Of a stretch of DNA of 10,924 nucleotides, positions 1 through 6,854 are shown in pieces. The stretch's first letter is position 1. Each line of letters opens with the position of its first letter. Origin of the DNA: Pseudomonadota bacterium (GTDB taxonomy: Bacteria > Pseudomonadota > Gammaproteobacteria > Xanthomonadales > Rhodanobacteraceae); contig JAJZGE010000019.1 in the NCBI GenBank assembly GCA_021798675.1, positions 1 through 10,924 on the forward strand. Direction: 5' to 3'. Under the pieces are notes generated by a model, which was not told the DNA's origin, made no database searches, and was given only the letters and a program-made list of their open reading frames with translations. Both the position numbers and the translations under genes were made by a program.

Positions 1-797
1 GGCACGGCGGGCTTGCGCCAGTCGCCGAAGCTGGCCTGCGCCAGCTGCAGCGCCTGCGCAGGCGTGACGTCGCCGGCCAGCACCAGGATGGCATTGTCGG
101 GCCGGTACAGCGCGCCATGCAGGCGTTCCACGTCGGCGCGCGTGATGCGTGCGATGGAGGCCGGCGTGCCGAGGCGCGAATGGCCGTAGGCGCCATCGCC
201 GAACACCGCGCGGCTGGCCGCCAGCGTGGCCAGCGCGGCCGGCCGGCTGAGCATCAGGCGGAGATCGTCGATGGTCTGCGCCTGTGCGCGCTTGAGTTCG
301 TCCGGCGCGAAGTCAGGGTGGCGCACCACGCTGGCCAGCAAGGCCAGCGCCTGCGGCAGCTTGGGCGTGGTGACGGTGATCCCCACCGCGCTCTCGTCCC
401 AGCCGGCGGCGGCCTGCAATGAACCGCCCAGCGCCTCGGCGGCCGCGGCGATCTGCGGCGCGGTCCTGCCGCCGGCGCCCTTGTCCAGCAGGCTGGCGGT
501 GAGGCCGGCCAGGCCGGCCTCGTTCGCCGGATCCATCTCGCCACCGCTGCGCAACACCAGCTGCGCGGTGACCAGCGGCAGGTCGGCGCGGCGCACGCTG
601 ACCACTTCCAGCCCGTTCGGCAGGATTTGCGCGGTGGGCATGGGCACGTTGAGCCGCGGCGCGAGTCCCGGGGCGGGCGGCGTGGCGGGGAAATCGGCGG
701 TCGGGCCGGTCGCGGCGACGACCACCGGGGACATCCCGAGAATGGCCGTAAAGACGGCTGAGCGAAGCAGGCTGCGGCGATCGCAGTGGCGGGTCAT
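1..797 (-). CDS. M16 family peptidase-like protein, non-catalytic subunit (partial, C-terminus beyond window)
   Basis: I translated this frame by hand; it stays open from the ATG at 797 to the left edge (265 residues visible). The N-terminus is a signal peptide (hydrophobic about residues 12-29) containing DRRSLLR, which resembles a twin-arginine motif. The M16 N-terminal fold is recognisable: ILPNGLEVVSVRR at 58-70 and YRPDNAILVLAGDV at 231-244. Where active M16 enzymes carry HxxEH, this protein has GLTAS at 98-102, so all three zinc/catalytic residues are missing. It therefore resembles the inactive partner of bacterial M16B heterodimers, comparable to the alpha subunit of mitochondrial processing peptidase. 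The start overlaps the stop of the catalytic subunit gene (ATGA, 794-797), and a good ribosome site, GGGAG (805-809), lies 7 bases upstream. It probably acts in the periplasm as scaffold or substrate-binding half of the pair. The exact partner and substrate are inferred. Confidence 0.88.
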   Translation of the reverse strand, partial: MTRHCDRRSLLRSAVFTAILGMSPVVVAATGPTADFPATPPAPGLAPRLNVPMPTAQILPNGLEVVSVRRADLPLVTAQLVLRSGGEMDPANEAGLAGLTASLLDKGAGGRTAPQIAAAAEALGGSLQAAAGWDESAVGITVTTPKLPQALALLASVVRHPDFAPDELKRAQAQTIDDLRLMLSRPAALATLAASRAVFGDGAYGHSRLGTPASIARITRADVERLHGALYRPDNAILVLAGDVTPAQALQLAQASFGDWRKPAV

Positions 798-2170
798 TTC
801 GCGTCTCCCTGCTTGGCCGCGGCCTGCGGCTGATAATCGATGGTGACGCTGTGGGCGCCGGTGATGAAGTTGCGCATCACGCGGTGAACGTCCTCCGCGG
901 TGACTTGCTGCAAGGCATCGAGGTCGCTGTTGACGCGCGCCGGGCTACCCTCGGTGAGCGCGGCCTGGCCCAGCGCGAAGGCGATCCCCTGTGCGGTCTG
1001 GCGCCGCTTGAGCTTGTCGGTGAGCAGCTGGGTCTTCACCTTGTCCAGCTCGGCCGCCGGGATCGGCTGGGTGGCGAGCCAGACGATTTCCTCGTGCAGC
1101 AACTTCTCCGCCTCGCCGGTGGTATGCCCGCTGGCCAGGATGGCGTACACCGTGAACAGCCCCGGACCCTCCCGGCCATCGGCGTCGGCTCCCACCTGCT
1201 GCGCGACCTGGTGCCGGTAGACCAGCGACTGGTACAGCCGCGAGGATTCGCCCTGCGCCAGCAACGCGGCGGCCACCTGCAACGGAATCAGGTCCTTGCC
1301 GTCGCTGGCGGGTGGGATCAGCCAGGTCTCGGCCACCGCCGGCAGCGGTGCGGTCGCGCTGGTCACCGTATAGCGCGCATCCTTGCTGCGCCTCGGCTCC
1401 TTCACGTCCACTTGCGGAATGGGCGTGGCGGGCTTGGGGATCCAGCCGAAGTACTGGTCGACCCATGCGTCCAGCTGCTTGGGATCGAAGTCGCCGGCCA
1501 CGATCAGGGTGGCGTTGTCGGGACGGTAGAACGTGTTGTGGAAGGCGATCACGTCCTGCAGCGATGCGGCCTCGAGGTCGGGGATGCTGCCGATGGTGGG
1601 CCGCCGGTACGGATGTACCCGGTAGGAGTATTTGTCGATGGAGTTGAACAGCCTGCCGTAAGGCTGGGCGAGCACGCTCTGGCGGTACTCCTCTTCCACC
1701 ACGGCACGCTCGGACTTGAAGTTCTTCTCGTCCACGTTGAGGTTGGACAGGCGCTCCGCCTCGGCCCACAGCAGGGTCTGCAGGTGGTTGCTGGGCACCA
1801 CCTCGAAGTAATTGGTGATGTCGTCGCCGGTGGAGGCGTTGTTTTCGCCGCCCACGTCCTCGGTCAGCCGGTCCATCTCCTCGGCGTGCATGTGCCGGGT
1901 GCTCTTGAACATCAGGTGCTCGAACAGGTGCGCGAAGCCCGAGCGTCCCTTGGGATCGTCCTTGGAGCCGACGTGGTACCACATCTGCACCGCCACGTTG
2001 GGGCTGGCATGGTTCTCCACGCTGAGCACCTGCAAGCCGTTCGGCAACGTGCGTTCGCGGTACTGGATGGCCGGGATGTGCAATGTGTCGTCCGCGTGCG
2101 CGGACGACGGCGGCCATGCCGCGGCGATCAGGACGAAGGTGGCCAGCAAGGCGGCCGGGCGCAGGCGCAT
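794..2170 (-). CDS. M16 family zinc metallopeptidase, catalytic subunit
   Basis: The product is 458 residues from the ATG at 2170; longer in-frame extensions run into the TPR gene and lack family similarity. Residues 1-26 form a Sec signal peptide ending SAHA, so the enzyme is exported. The inverted zinc motif HLFEH is at 81-85, and the downstream zinc-ligand glutamate lies in VVEEEYR (E160 or E161). TLPNGLQVLSVENH (41-54), the FYRPDNATLIVAGDFDPKQL segment and a second M16 domain after about residue 230 complete a single-copy M16B architecture of usual length. It should cleave peptides or misfolded protein segments in the periplasm. The following gene encodes an M16 protein without the zinc motif and overlaps this stop codon by four bases, which points to equimolar synthesis and a heterodimer. 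The gene has its own 103-base upstream gap, so it may be transcribed separately from the TPR gene. Family assignment is firm; substrate is unknown. Confidence 0.93.
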   Translation of the reverse strand: MRLRPAALLATFVLIAAAWPPSSAHADDTLHIPAIQYRERTLPNGLQVLSVENHASPNVAVQMWYHVGSKDDPKGRSGFAHLFEHLMFKSTRHMHAEEMDRLTEDVGGENNASTGDDITNYFEVVPSNHLQTLLWAEAERLSNLNVDEKNFKSERAVVEEEYRQSVLAQPYGRLFNSIDKYSYRVHPYRRPTIGSIPDLEAASLQDVIAFHNTFYRPDNATLIVAGDFDPKQLDAWVDQYFGWIPKPATPIPQVDVKEPRRSKDARYTVTSATAPLPAVAETWLIPPASDGKDLIPLQVAAALLAQGESSRLYQSLVYRHQVAQQVGADADGREGPGLFTVYAILASGHTTGEAEKLLHEEIVWLATQPIPAAELDKVKTQLLTDKLKRRQTAQGIAFALGQAALTEGSPARVNSDLDALQQVTAEDVHRVMRNFITGAHSVTIDYQPQAAAKQGDAK

Positions 2171-2200
2171 GGGCGAGGTTCCGTTCGGCGGAAAGCCTGC

Positions 2201-2206
2201 ACCATA
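2201..2206 (-). promoter_or_regulatory. Putative extended -10 promoter element for the M16 operon
   Basis: On the minus strand the sequence reads TTGCTATGGT, giving TATGGT as a -10 hexamer preceded by TGC (extended -10). It lies 30 bases before the ATG at 2170, predicting a leader of roughly 25 bases. I see no convincing -35 hexamer at the usual distance. A weak GGAAC ribosome site precedes the ATG by about 10 bases. Confidence 0.3.
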
Positions 2207-2273
2207 GCAAGGCATGGCGAATCGCGCGTGCTGCGGCGAACCATCCGCGCGCGGGCCAGCGTGCGCCGACCGT

Positions 2274-2606
2274 TCATTCGAGCGGGTCGCGCTCCACCCG
2301 TCGCAGGAACACCGCCATCTCCTTCTCTGCCTGCTTGTCGCCGCGCTCCAGCGCGACCGCCCTGCCCTGCCGCCAGGCCGCGGCCGCGCCCGCGCGATCG
2401 TCCATGGCGAGGCAGGCTTTGCCGAGCAGCTTCCACGCCGCCGAGTAGCGGGCGTCCAGGCGCAGGGCATGGCGCAGTTCCTCGGCAGCCGCCACCGCGT
2501 CCCCGCTGTCGAGCAGCGCGTCGCCCAGCGCATAGCGCAGCAGGGCTCCGTCGCGCGGGCCACCGCATTGGCTGCGCAGGTTCGCGATCAGCGCCTGCTT
2601 GGTCAC
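2274..2606 (-). CDS. Small tetratricopeptide-repeat protein
   Basis: The product is 110 residues if translation begins at the GTG at 2606. I chose this start because GTGA (2603-2606) overlaps the stop of the glycosyltransferase gene, and the residues upstream of it in the same frame look like out-of-frame coding sequence. There is no ribosome site before the GTG, so re-initiation after the upstream stop is the likely mechanism. Two degenerate TPR units are visible: about 21-52 (LLRYALGDALLDSGDAVAAA, then the second helix to LRLD) and about 55-88 (AAWKLLGKACLAMDDRAGAA and its partner helix), followed by a charged C-terminal helix. It has no signal peptide or membrane segment, so it is probably cytoplasmic and mediates protein contacts. 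Coupling to the membrane glycosyltransferase suggests a shared process, but no specific function can be assigned. Confidence 0.8.
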   Translation of the reverse strand: MTKQALIANLRSQCGGPRDGALLRYALGDALLDSGDAVAAAEELRHALRLDARYSAAWKLLGKACLAMDDRAGAAAAWRQGRAVALERGDKQAEKEMAVFLRRVERDPLE

Positions 2607-4330
2607 GGCTGCACGCGCGTGTGGCCGCCGTCGACCGAGTAGACCTGCGGCGACTGCGCGGGATCGGGCGGAGTCGCGCCGCTGCGTAGCTCGGCCAGGG
2701 TGGCAGCCGGCCACACCACCAGCCAGGTCGAGCGGAACGGCTGGATCAGCAGCGCATAGCGCGAGGCCTGCGCAACCACCCTGTCGGGATGCTCCACCAC
2801 TACGCCCTCGGGGTGTGCCTGCGCGAACGCGGCCAGCTGCTGGTCGTTCTGCAGCACCTGGATCGGCCGCGTCAGCCGCGCCTGGAAATGGAATTCGCCC
2901 TCGTAGTTGCCAAGCGAGCCGATCGCATGGCCCGCCCGCTCGGTCTCGGCTAGCAGCTGCGAAATGGGGCGCAGGTCATAGCGCGGCCACATGGTCAGGG
3001 TGAACAGGCTGTTCAGCGCCAGCGTGCCGACCAGTCCCGCCACCGCCAGCCGGCGCAGCTCGCCGCGCCCGCGCAGCAGGAGCAGCAGGCCAAGCAGCAG
3101 GAACACCACGGCGAAGGAGCGGCTGTACGGCGCGCAGGCATCGACCCATTCGCCGTGCAAGCGGTTGTCCGCCACCAGGCTGGGCAGCACAAACAGCACC
3201 GCGGCAAACACGAGGCTGCCGATGGCCACCGGCCAGGTGCCCAGCCAGGCGGTATCGGCCAGGCGCGGCCTGCGTTCGCGCAGGATCGCGATGGCCGCCG
3301 TGAGCAGCAGCATCGCACCGGCCATCTCCGGCACCAGGTAATACAGCTGCTTGCCGCGCACCAGCGAGAACACGACGAAGGCCGGCAGCACCCAGGCGAG
3401 CGCGAAGCGCACGCCCGGCTCGAGCGGCTTGCGCAGGGTGGCCAGCGCCACCCATGCGCGCGGCCAGCCGAACAGCGGGAACAGCAACGCCGGCAGCATC
3501 AGCACGTACCACAGCACCGGGTGGGCGTGGCTCTGCAGCGGCTCGGCGGTGTGTATGCCGTGGATCACGCGCGCCGCGGTCTGGCTGAAGAACAGCCGGT
3601 GCATGTAGGCCTCGCCACCGGCGAAACCCGCCGGCAGCGCCCACGCCAGCAGCATCGCGAAGCCGAGCAGCAGCGCCAGCGCGCCGCGGCCGTACCAGCG
3701 TGCGCGCTGCGCGCGCGCATGGCGGCTCCAGAACGGGCCGAGCAGCCACGGGAACGCGACGTGCAGCAGCATCACCGGGCCCTTGGTGAGCAGGCCGAGG
3801 CCGATGCACAGGCCGAACAGCCACCAGCGCGGCTCCTCGCGGTGTGCCGTCGGCGTGAGGCAAAGCAGCGCCGACAGCACCCACACCGCCAGCAGCACGT
3901 CGTACATGATCTGCAGGCCGAACAGGAAGTTGTAGCTGAGCGCCAGCAAGGCCCACGGCGCAGCCTTGGCCATCCATGCGCGGTTGGGGAACAAGCGCCG
4001 CGCGATCAGCGAAATCAGCACCAGCTCGATGCCGCCGAACATCACCTCCAGCAGCCGCGGCCACACGTCGCTCACGCCGAACACCAGCCAGCCGGCCTGG
4101 ATCAGCCAGAACAGCAGCGGCGCCTTCTCGCTGTAGGGCACGCCGTTGAGGTGCGGCACCAGCCAGTGGTGCCCTTGCCACATCTCCCACGCCACGGCCA
4201 GGGTGCGCGTGGAAAACAGCGGCATCGGGCCATGCGAGAAGATCGCCAGCAGCGCCGCCGTCGCCCACAGCGGCAGCCACGGCCAGAGCGAGCGCAGGTG
4301 TTCGGAGCGGCTGTAGGAGCTGGGGGTCAC
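2603..4330 (-). CDS. Glycosyltransferase, PMT/ArnT superfamily (GT39/GT83-like), multi-pass membrane protein
   Basis: The product is 575 residues, beginning with GTG at 4330; no better ATG exists near the N-terminus. Hydrophobic helices run from about residue 15 to about 430, followed by a soluble C-terminal part of about 140 residues. The superfamily signature is clear: AWEMWQGHHWLVPHLNGVPYSEKAPLL across 47-73, YDVLLAVWVL at 143-152 with the conserved second-loop aspartate D144, and LLTKGP at 180-185. Members transfer sugars from undecaprenyl- or dolichyl-phosphate carriers to lipid A, proteins or other acceptors on the periplasmic face. The first periplasmic loop is odd: where ArnT and PMT proteins have an acidic residue (DE-x-R), this protein reads FSTRT at 39-43. 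It may use other residues, or be a divergent subfamily. The TPR gene follows through a GTGA overlap. Family call is firm; donor and acceptor are unknown. Confidence 0.88.
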   Translation of the reverse strand: MTPSSYSRSEHLRSLWPWLPLWATAALLAIFSHGPMPLFSTRTLAVAWEMWQGHHWLVPHLNGVPYSEKAPLLFWLIQAGWLVFGVSDVWPRLLEVMFGGIELVLISLIARRLFPNRAWMAKAAPWALLALSYNFLFGLQIMYDVLLAVWVLSALLCLTPTAHREEPRWWLFGLCIGLGLLTKGPVMLLHVAFPWLLGPFWSRHARAQRARWYGRGALALLLGFAMLLAWALPAGFAGGEAYMHRLFFSQTAARVIHGIHTAEPLQSHAHPVLWYVLMLPALLFPLFGWPRAWVALATLRKPLEPGVRFALAWVLPAFVVFSLVRGKQLYYLVPEMAGAMLLLTAAIAILRERRPRLADTAWLGTWPVAIGSLVFAAVLFVLPSLVADNRLHGEWVDACAPYSRSFAVVFLLLGLLLLLRGRGELRRLAVAGLVGTLALNSLFTLTMWPRYDLRPISQLLAETERAGHAIGSLGNYEGEFHFQARLTRPIQVLQNDQQLAAFAQAHPEGVVVEHPDRVVAQASRYALLIQPFRSTWLVVWPAATLAELRSGATPPDPAQSPQVYSVDGGHTRVQP

Positions 4331-4357
4331 GGGCAGGCTCGACGGGGTAACGGCGCG

Positions 4358-4363
4358 ATTCTA
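4358..4363 (-). promoter_or_regulatory. Putative -10 element for the glycosyltransferase-TPR operon
   Basis: In the 55-base gap between the hydrolase stop and the glycosyltransferase start, the minus strand contains TAGAAT (5 of 6 matches to TATAAT) 27 bases before the GTG. No recognisable -35 hexamer precedes it in this GC-rich stretch. A start 20-odd bases upstream of the GTG would give a short leader. Confidence 0.4.
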
Positions 4364-4385
4364 CCGGCCCCGGACGCCGGCGCGG

Positions 4386-5399
4386 CTAGCGCATCGCTCC
4401 GTCGGCCAGGGCGTTGAAGCGTGCGGCGATGTAGTCGTCGGTGAAACTGGTCATGTCGCGGCCGCGGATGAAGCCGCAGTGGCCGCCGTGGGCGGCGATG
4501 TCCAGCTCCACGTTCGGCGGCAGGCGCAACTGCTCGAACGCGTCCACCGGGATCACCGGATCGTCGCGTGCGGTAAGGATGCTGGCCGGGATCTGCATGG
4601 CCTGCAGCGCATCGCCGGCCACCGAATAGCCGTCCAGGTACGCCTGCAACGAACCGAAGTCGGTGTGGCGCAGCACCAGCGATTCGGTGAGGCCGCGCAG
4701 GTCCTGCTTCAGCTCGGTGAGCTCGAAATAGCGGTGCTGCGGGAAGGCGCCCTGCTTCGCCTGCAGCGATTTGCGCCACTTGTGCAGGAAGTAGGCCTGG
4801 TAGAACCACGGCGCCGACGCTTCCAGCGAGAACAGGCCTTCGCTCGGATCGATGATCGGGCACACCGCCAGTGCGTAGCTGAGCGGGATGCCGAGGCGCG
4901 GCGTCTGCAGCGCGGCGCGCAGCGCGAAATTGCCGCCCAGCGAGAAACCGGCCAGCGCCATCGGACGCGCCGGCCAGCGCTGCGCGATGTCGGCCAGCGC
5001 ATGCACCACCTCGCCGAGCCGGCAGGAGTGGAACAGCGCCTCGTTGAGCGCGTGGCTGTCGCCATGGTCGCGGAAGTTGAGGCGGAAGATGTCCCAGCCG
5101 TCCGCCAGCAGGCGGCTGCCGGTCTGCAGCACGTAGGTGGAATCGACGCTGCCTTCCCAGCCGTGGAACAGCACGGCAAGGCCGCGCGACTGGGGGCGCA
5201 CCCTCTGTGCGGTATAGGCACCGCTGAGCCGCACGCCGTCGCCGCCGTCCACCATCACCGCCTCGGCGCCCTCCAGCACCGTTCGCGCGGCGCGCGGCAG
5301 CAGCAGGCGGCGTACGCCGCTGGAGGACAGCATGGTCTGGATGTGCCCGCTGGTGAGCGGCCAGGCCGGCCGGAAGTCCTTTCCGCGCGGCAGGTTCAT
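4386..5399 (-). CDS. Alpha/beta hydrolase, YheT-like (AB-hydrolase family 4)
   Basis: The product is 337 residues from the ATG at 5399, which overlaps the acyltransferase stop as ATGA and has GGAGG ten bases upstream. Family features are seen in order: WPLTSGHIQTML (13-24), typical of the YheT group; the oxyanion-hole HGWEGS (79-84); NFRDHGDS (108-115); the nucleophile elbow GFSLGG (151-156) with Ser153; the acid in ARDDP (277-281), probably Asp280; and the catalytic histidine in HGGHCGF (304-310), probably His307. There is no signal peptide, so it is cytoplasmic. The family hydrolyses short-chain esters or acyl groups; the natural substrate is not established. Coupling to a PlsC-type acyltransferase suggests a role in lipid turnover or remodelling, which is inference from context. 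The triad is complete, so the enzyme is probably active. Confidence 0.92.
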   Translation of the reverse strand: MNLPRGKDFRPAWPLTSGHIQTMLSSSGVRRLLLPRAARTVLEGAEAVMVDGGDGVRLSGAYTAQRVRPQSRGLAVLFHGWEGSVDSTYVLQTGSRLLADGWDIFRLNFRDHGDSHALNEALFHSCRLGEVVHALADIAQRWPARPMALAGFSLGGNFALRAALQTPRLGIPLSYALAVCPIIDPSEGLFSLEASAPWFYQAYFLHKWRKSLQAKQGAFPQHRYFELTELKQDLRGLTESLVLRHTDFGSLQAYLDGYSVAGDALQAMQIPASILTARDDPVIPVDAFEQLRLPPNVELDIAAHGGHCGFIRGRDMTSFTDDYIAARFNALADGAMR

Positions 5400-6196
5400 G
5401 CGTCGCGATCCTCCAGCGCCGCGGCGATGCGTTCGCGCGACAACTCGGCCATCTTGCGGCGCGCGTCGGGGGTGGCCGGCACGGGTTGCAGGAAATGCAC
5501 CTCCGCGTCCATCGGCACGCTGCCGAGCAGGCGCAGGAAGTTGGCCAGGAAGCTCTCGTGCTCGCGGAAGCCGGCGTCGACGATGCGCTTGCCGTCGCGG
5601 GCGAAGCGCAGCGCCACCGGCTGCAAGGGCGCCTCGGCATCCAGCGCGGCCTGGAAGATGCGCGCATGGAATACCTTGAGCACGCCGTCGTGGCCGGTGC
5701 CGCCCTCGGGGAACACCGCCACCGAACGGCCGGCGCGCAGCCGCTCCACCATCACCTGCATCACCGCCGCCAGAGAATGGTTGCTGCCGCGGCGATGGAA
5801 GATCGTGCCGCCGCTGGCCGCCAGCCAGCCCACCAGCGGCCAGCGCGCGATTTCCGCCTTGGCCACGAAGCACACCGCGCGCTGCGAATGCAGCAGCACG
5901 ATGTCGATCCACGAGGTGTGGTTGGCCACGAACAGCACCGGATCGGCCAGCGGCTGGCCGAAGCGCACCGAGCGCAGGCCGAAGATGCGCAGCAGCATGG
6001 TGGACCACCAGCGGATCAGCTTGTGCGCGAACGGCTCGCGACCGTCCCGCATCACGCTGTGGCGGTTCCAGCTCATCACGAACGCGGCGAGCAGGATCGC
6101 CAGCACGGTGTGCAGCAGCAGCAGCGGCACGCGCCACAGGTAGCGCAGCGGTCGCATGCGGTCGCGGATCGGCAGGGAAATCGTGGCGGTATCCAT
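5396..6196 (-). CDS. 1-acyl-sn-glycerol-3-phosphate acyltransferase-like protein (PlsC family)
   Basis: The product is 266 residues from the ATG at 6196; a TTG immediately upstream is a weaker alternative. A membrane helix spans about residues 20-42. The PlsC-type blocks appear in order: NHTSWID (92-98) with the catalytic His93 and Asp98; IFHRRGS (132-138); FPEGGTG (162-168), which deviates from the usual FPEGTRS; and LQPVAL (191-196), the block IV proline. It should acylate lysophosphatidic acid or a related lipid at the inner membrane. The gene begins 12 bases after the regulator gene ends and its stop overlaps the hydrolase start, so the three are probably co-transcribed. I see no strong ribosome site before the ATG; TAGACT at 6206-6211 could be a -10 giving a nearly leaderless transcript. 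An ornithine-lipid or other specialised acyltransferase is possible. Confidence 0.9.
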   Translation of the reverse strand: MDTATISLPIRDRMRPLRYLWRVPLLLLHTVLAILLAAFVMSWNRHSVMRDGREPFAHKLIRWWSTMLLRIFGLRSVRFGQPLADPVLFVANHTSWIDIVLLHSQRAVCFVAKAEIARWPLVGWLAASGGTIFHRRGSNHSLAAVMQVMVERLRAGRSVAVFPEGGTGHDGVLKVFHARIFQAALDAEAPLQPVALRFARDGKRIVDAGFREHESFLANFLRLLGSVPMDAEVHFLQPVPATPDARRKMAELSRERIAAALEDRDA

Positions 6197-6208
6197 CAAC
6201 CGGCAAGT

Positions 6209-6721
6209 CTAGCGTTTATTGCTCGTAACGTTATGCGACGGCGGAGGATTTTCCGCACGCATCAGCGGCAGCGAGGGCGAGCGCTTCACCGTGCGCAGCA
6301 CGAAGCTGGAATTGACGTCGGCCACGCCGGCGGCGTTGAGCAGGCGATCGAGCAGGAAGCGCGAGAAATCCGCCAGGTCGGCCACGTAGACGTGCAACAG
6401 GTAATCCATGTCGCCGGTCAGCGCATGGCAGGCCACCACCTCGTCCCAGCCGGCGACGCGCTCGACGAAGCGCTCGATCACATCGGCCTCGTGCTTCACC
6501 AGCTGCACGCGCACGAAGGCCTGCAGGCCCAGGCCCACCGCCTGCGGATCGACCTGGGCGGCGTAGCCCGTGACCACCTTGTCCGCCTCCAGCCGCTGCA
6601 GACGGCGCAGGCAGGCCGAAGGCGACAGGTTCACCCGTTCGGCCAGCTCGGCGTTGGTGATGCGGCCCTCGGACTGCAGCACGGCAAGCAGGCGCAGGTC
6701 GGTACGATCCAGCACACTCAT
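6209..6721 (-). CDS. Lrp/AsnC family transcriptional regulator
   Basis: The product is 170 residues from the ATG at 6721, supported by GGAG eight bases upstream. The N-terminal winged helix-turn-helix is plain: LDRTDLRLLAVLQSEGRITN followed by AELAERVNLSPSACLRRLQRLE (24-45). The C-terminal RAM ligand-binding domain covers about 65-145, with LTGDMDYLLHVYV (101-113), the segment that binds amino acids in this family. A tail of about 25 residues rich in Pro and Asn is extra. The gene diverges from phenylalanine 4-monooxygenase across 133 bases containing several palindromes, so it probably senses an aromatic amino acid and controls that gene and itself. The lipid genes follow 12 bases downstream and may be part of its operon. 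Family is certain; ligand and targets are inferred from position. Confidence 0.95.
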   Translation of the reverse strand: MSVLDRTDLRLLAVLQSEGRITNAELAERVNLSPSACLRRLQRLEADKVVTGYAAQVDPQAVGLGLQAFVRVQLVKHEADVIERFVERVAGWDEVVACHALTGDMDYLLHVYVADLADFSRFLLDRLLNAAGVADVNSSFVLRTVKRSPSLPLMRAENPPPSHNVTSNKR

Positions 6722-6854
6722 GCACGATACTCCGAATGTTTGATCTTGTGATGCATGAATATTGCGTCTAGATGGCCAGGTTGCGCAACTTTGCAAGTTT
6801 CGTGCGGGCGCTTCGCCTTATGCTTTCGATATCCATCCAGCCCGGCCGTTCCTC
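6722..6854. promoter_or_regulatory. Divergent control region between the Lrp-type regulator and phenylalanine hydroxylase
   Basis: This 133-base region is more AT-rich than its flanks. It holds GTTGCGCAAC, a perfect 10-base palindrome (6780-6789), and the inverted repeat AACTT-TGC-AAGTT (6787-6799), which overlaps it; ATGCAT (6751-6756) and AATATT (6758-6763) lie towards the regulator. On the plus strand TATGCT (6819-6824) is a possible -10 for the hydroxylase gene, without a good -35. Lrp proteins bind degenerate repeated palindromes, so these are candidate operators. This is inference from arrangement; no consensus match was tested. Confidence 0.5.
6730..6733 (-). promoter_or_regulatory. 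Ribosome binding site GGAG for the Lrp-type regulator
   Basis: GGAG on the minus strand ends eight bases before the ATG at 6721. It decides the start: the reading frame remains open further upstream (to 6796) but without a ribosome site or family similarity. Confidence 0.65.

Noticed and set aside
501..521. Perfect 21-base palindrome with 10-base arms of GGCC/GGCC type
   Set aside because: It lies inside the M16-like coding sequence and follows from a repeated Ala-Gly-Leu codon pattern; no reason to see it as a regulatory site.
851..2689. A 612-codon plus-strand open frame opposite the M16 and TPR genes
   Set aside because: It is antisense to well-recognised genes, its translation is compositionally skewed without known motifs, and long antisense frames are expected at this GC content.
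4364..4380. Possible terminator hairpin CCGGC/GCCGG between hydrolase and glycosyltransferase genes
   Set aside because: Five-base GC stem without a following T run; it precedes a TAGAAT promoter-like hexamer rather than ending a transcript.
3155..4417. A 420-codon plus-strand frame rich in Gln, Arg and His opposite the glycosyltransferase
   Set aside because: Antisense shadow of a clear membrane protein; the repetitive composition comes from the hydrophobic codons on the other strand.
4479..6143. A 554-codon plus-strand frame opposite the hydrolase and acyltransferase
   Set aside because: No domain features, no ribosome site, and it spans two complete genes with intact active sites.
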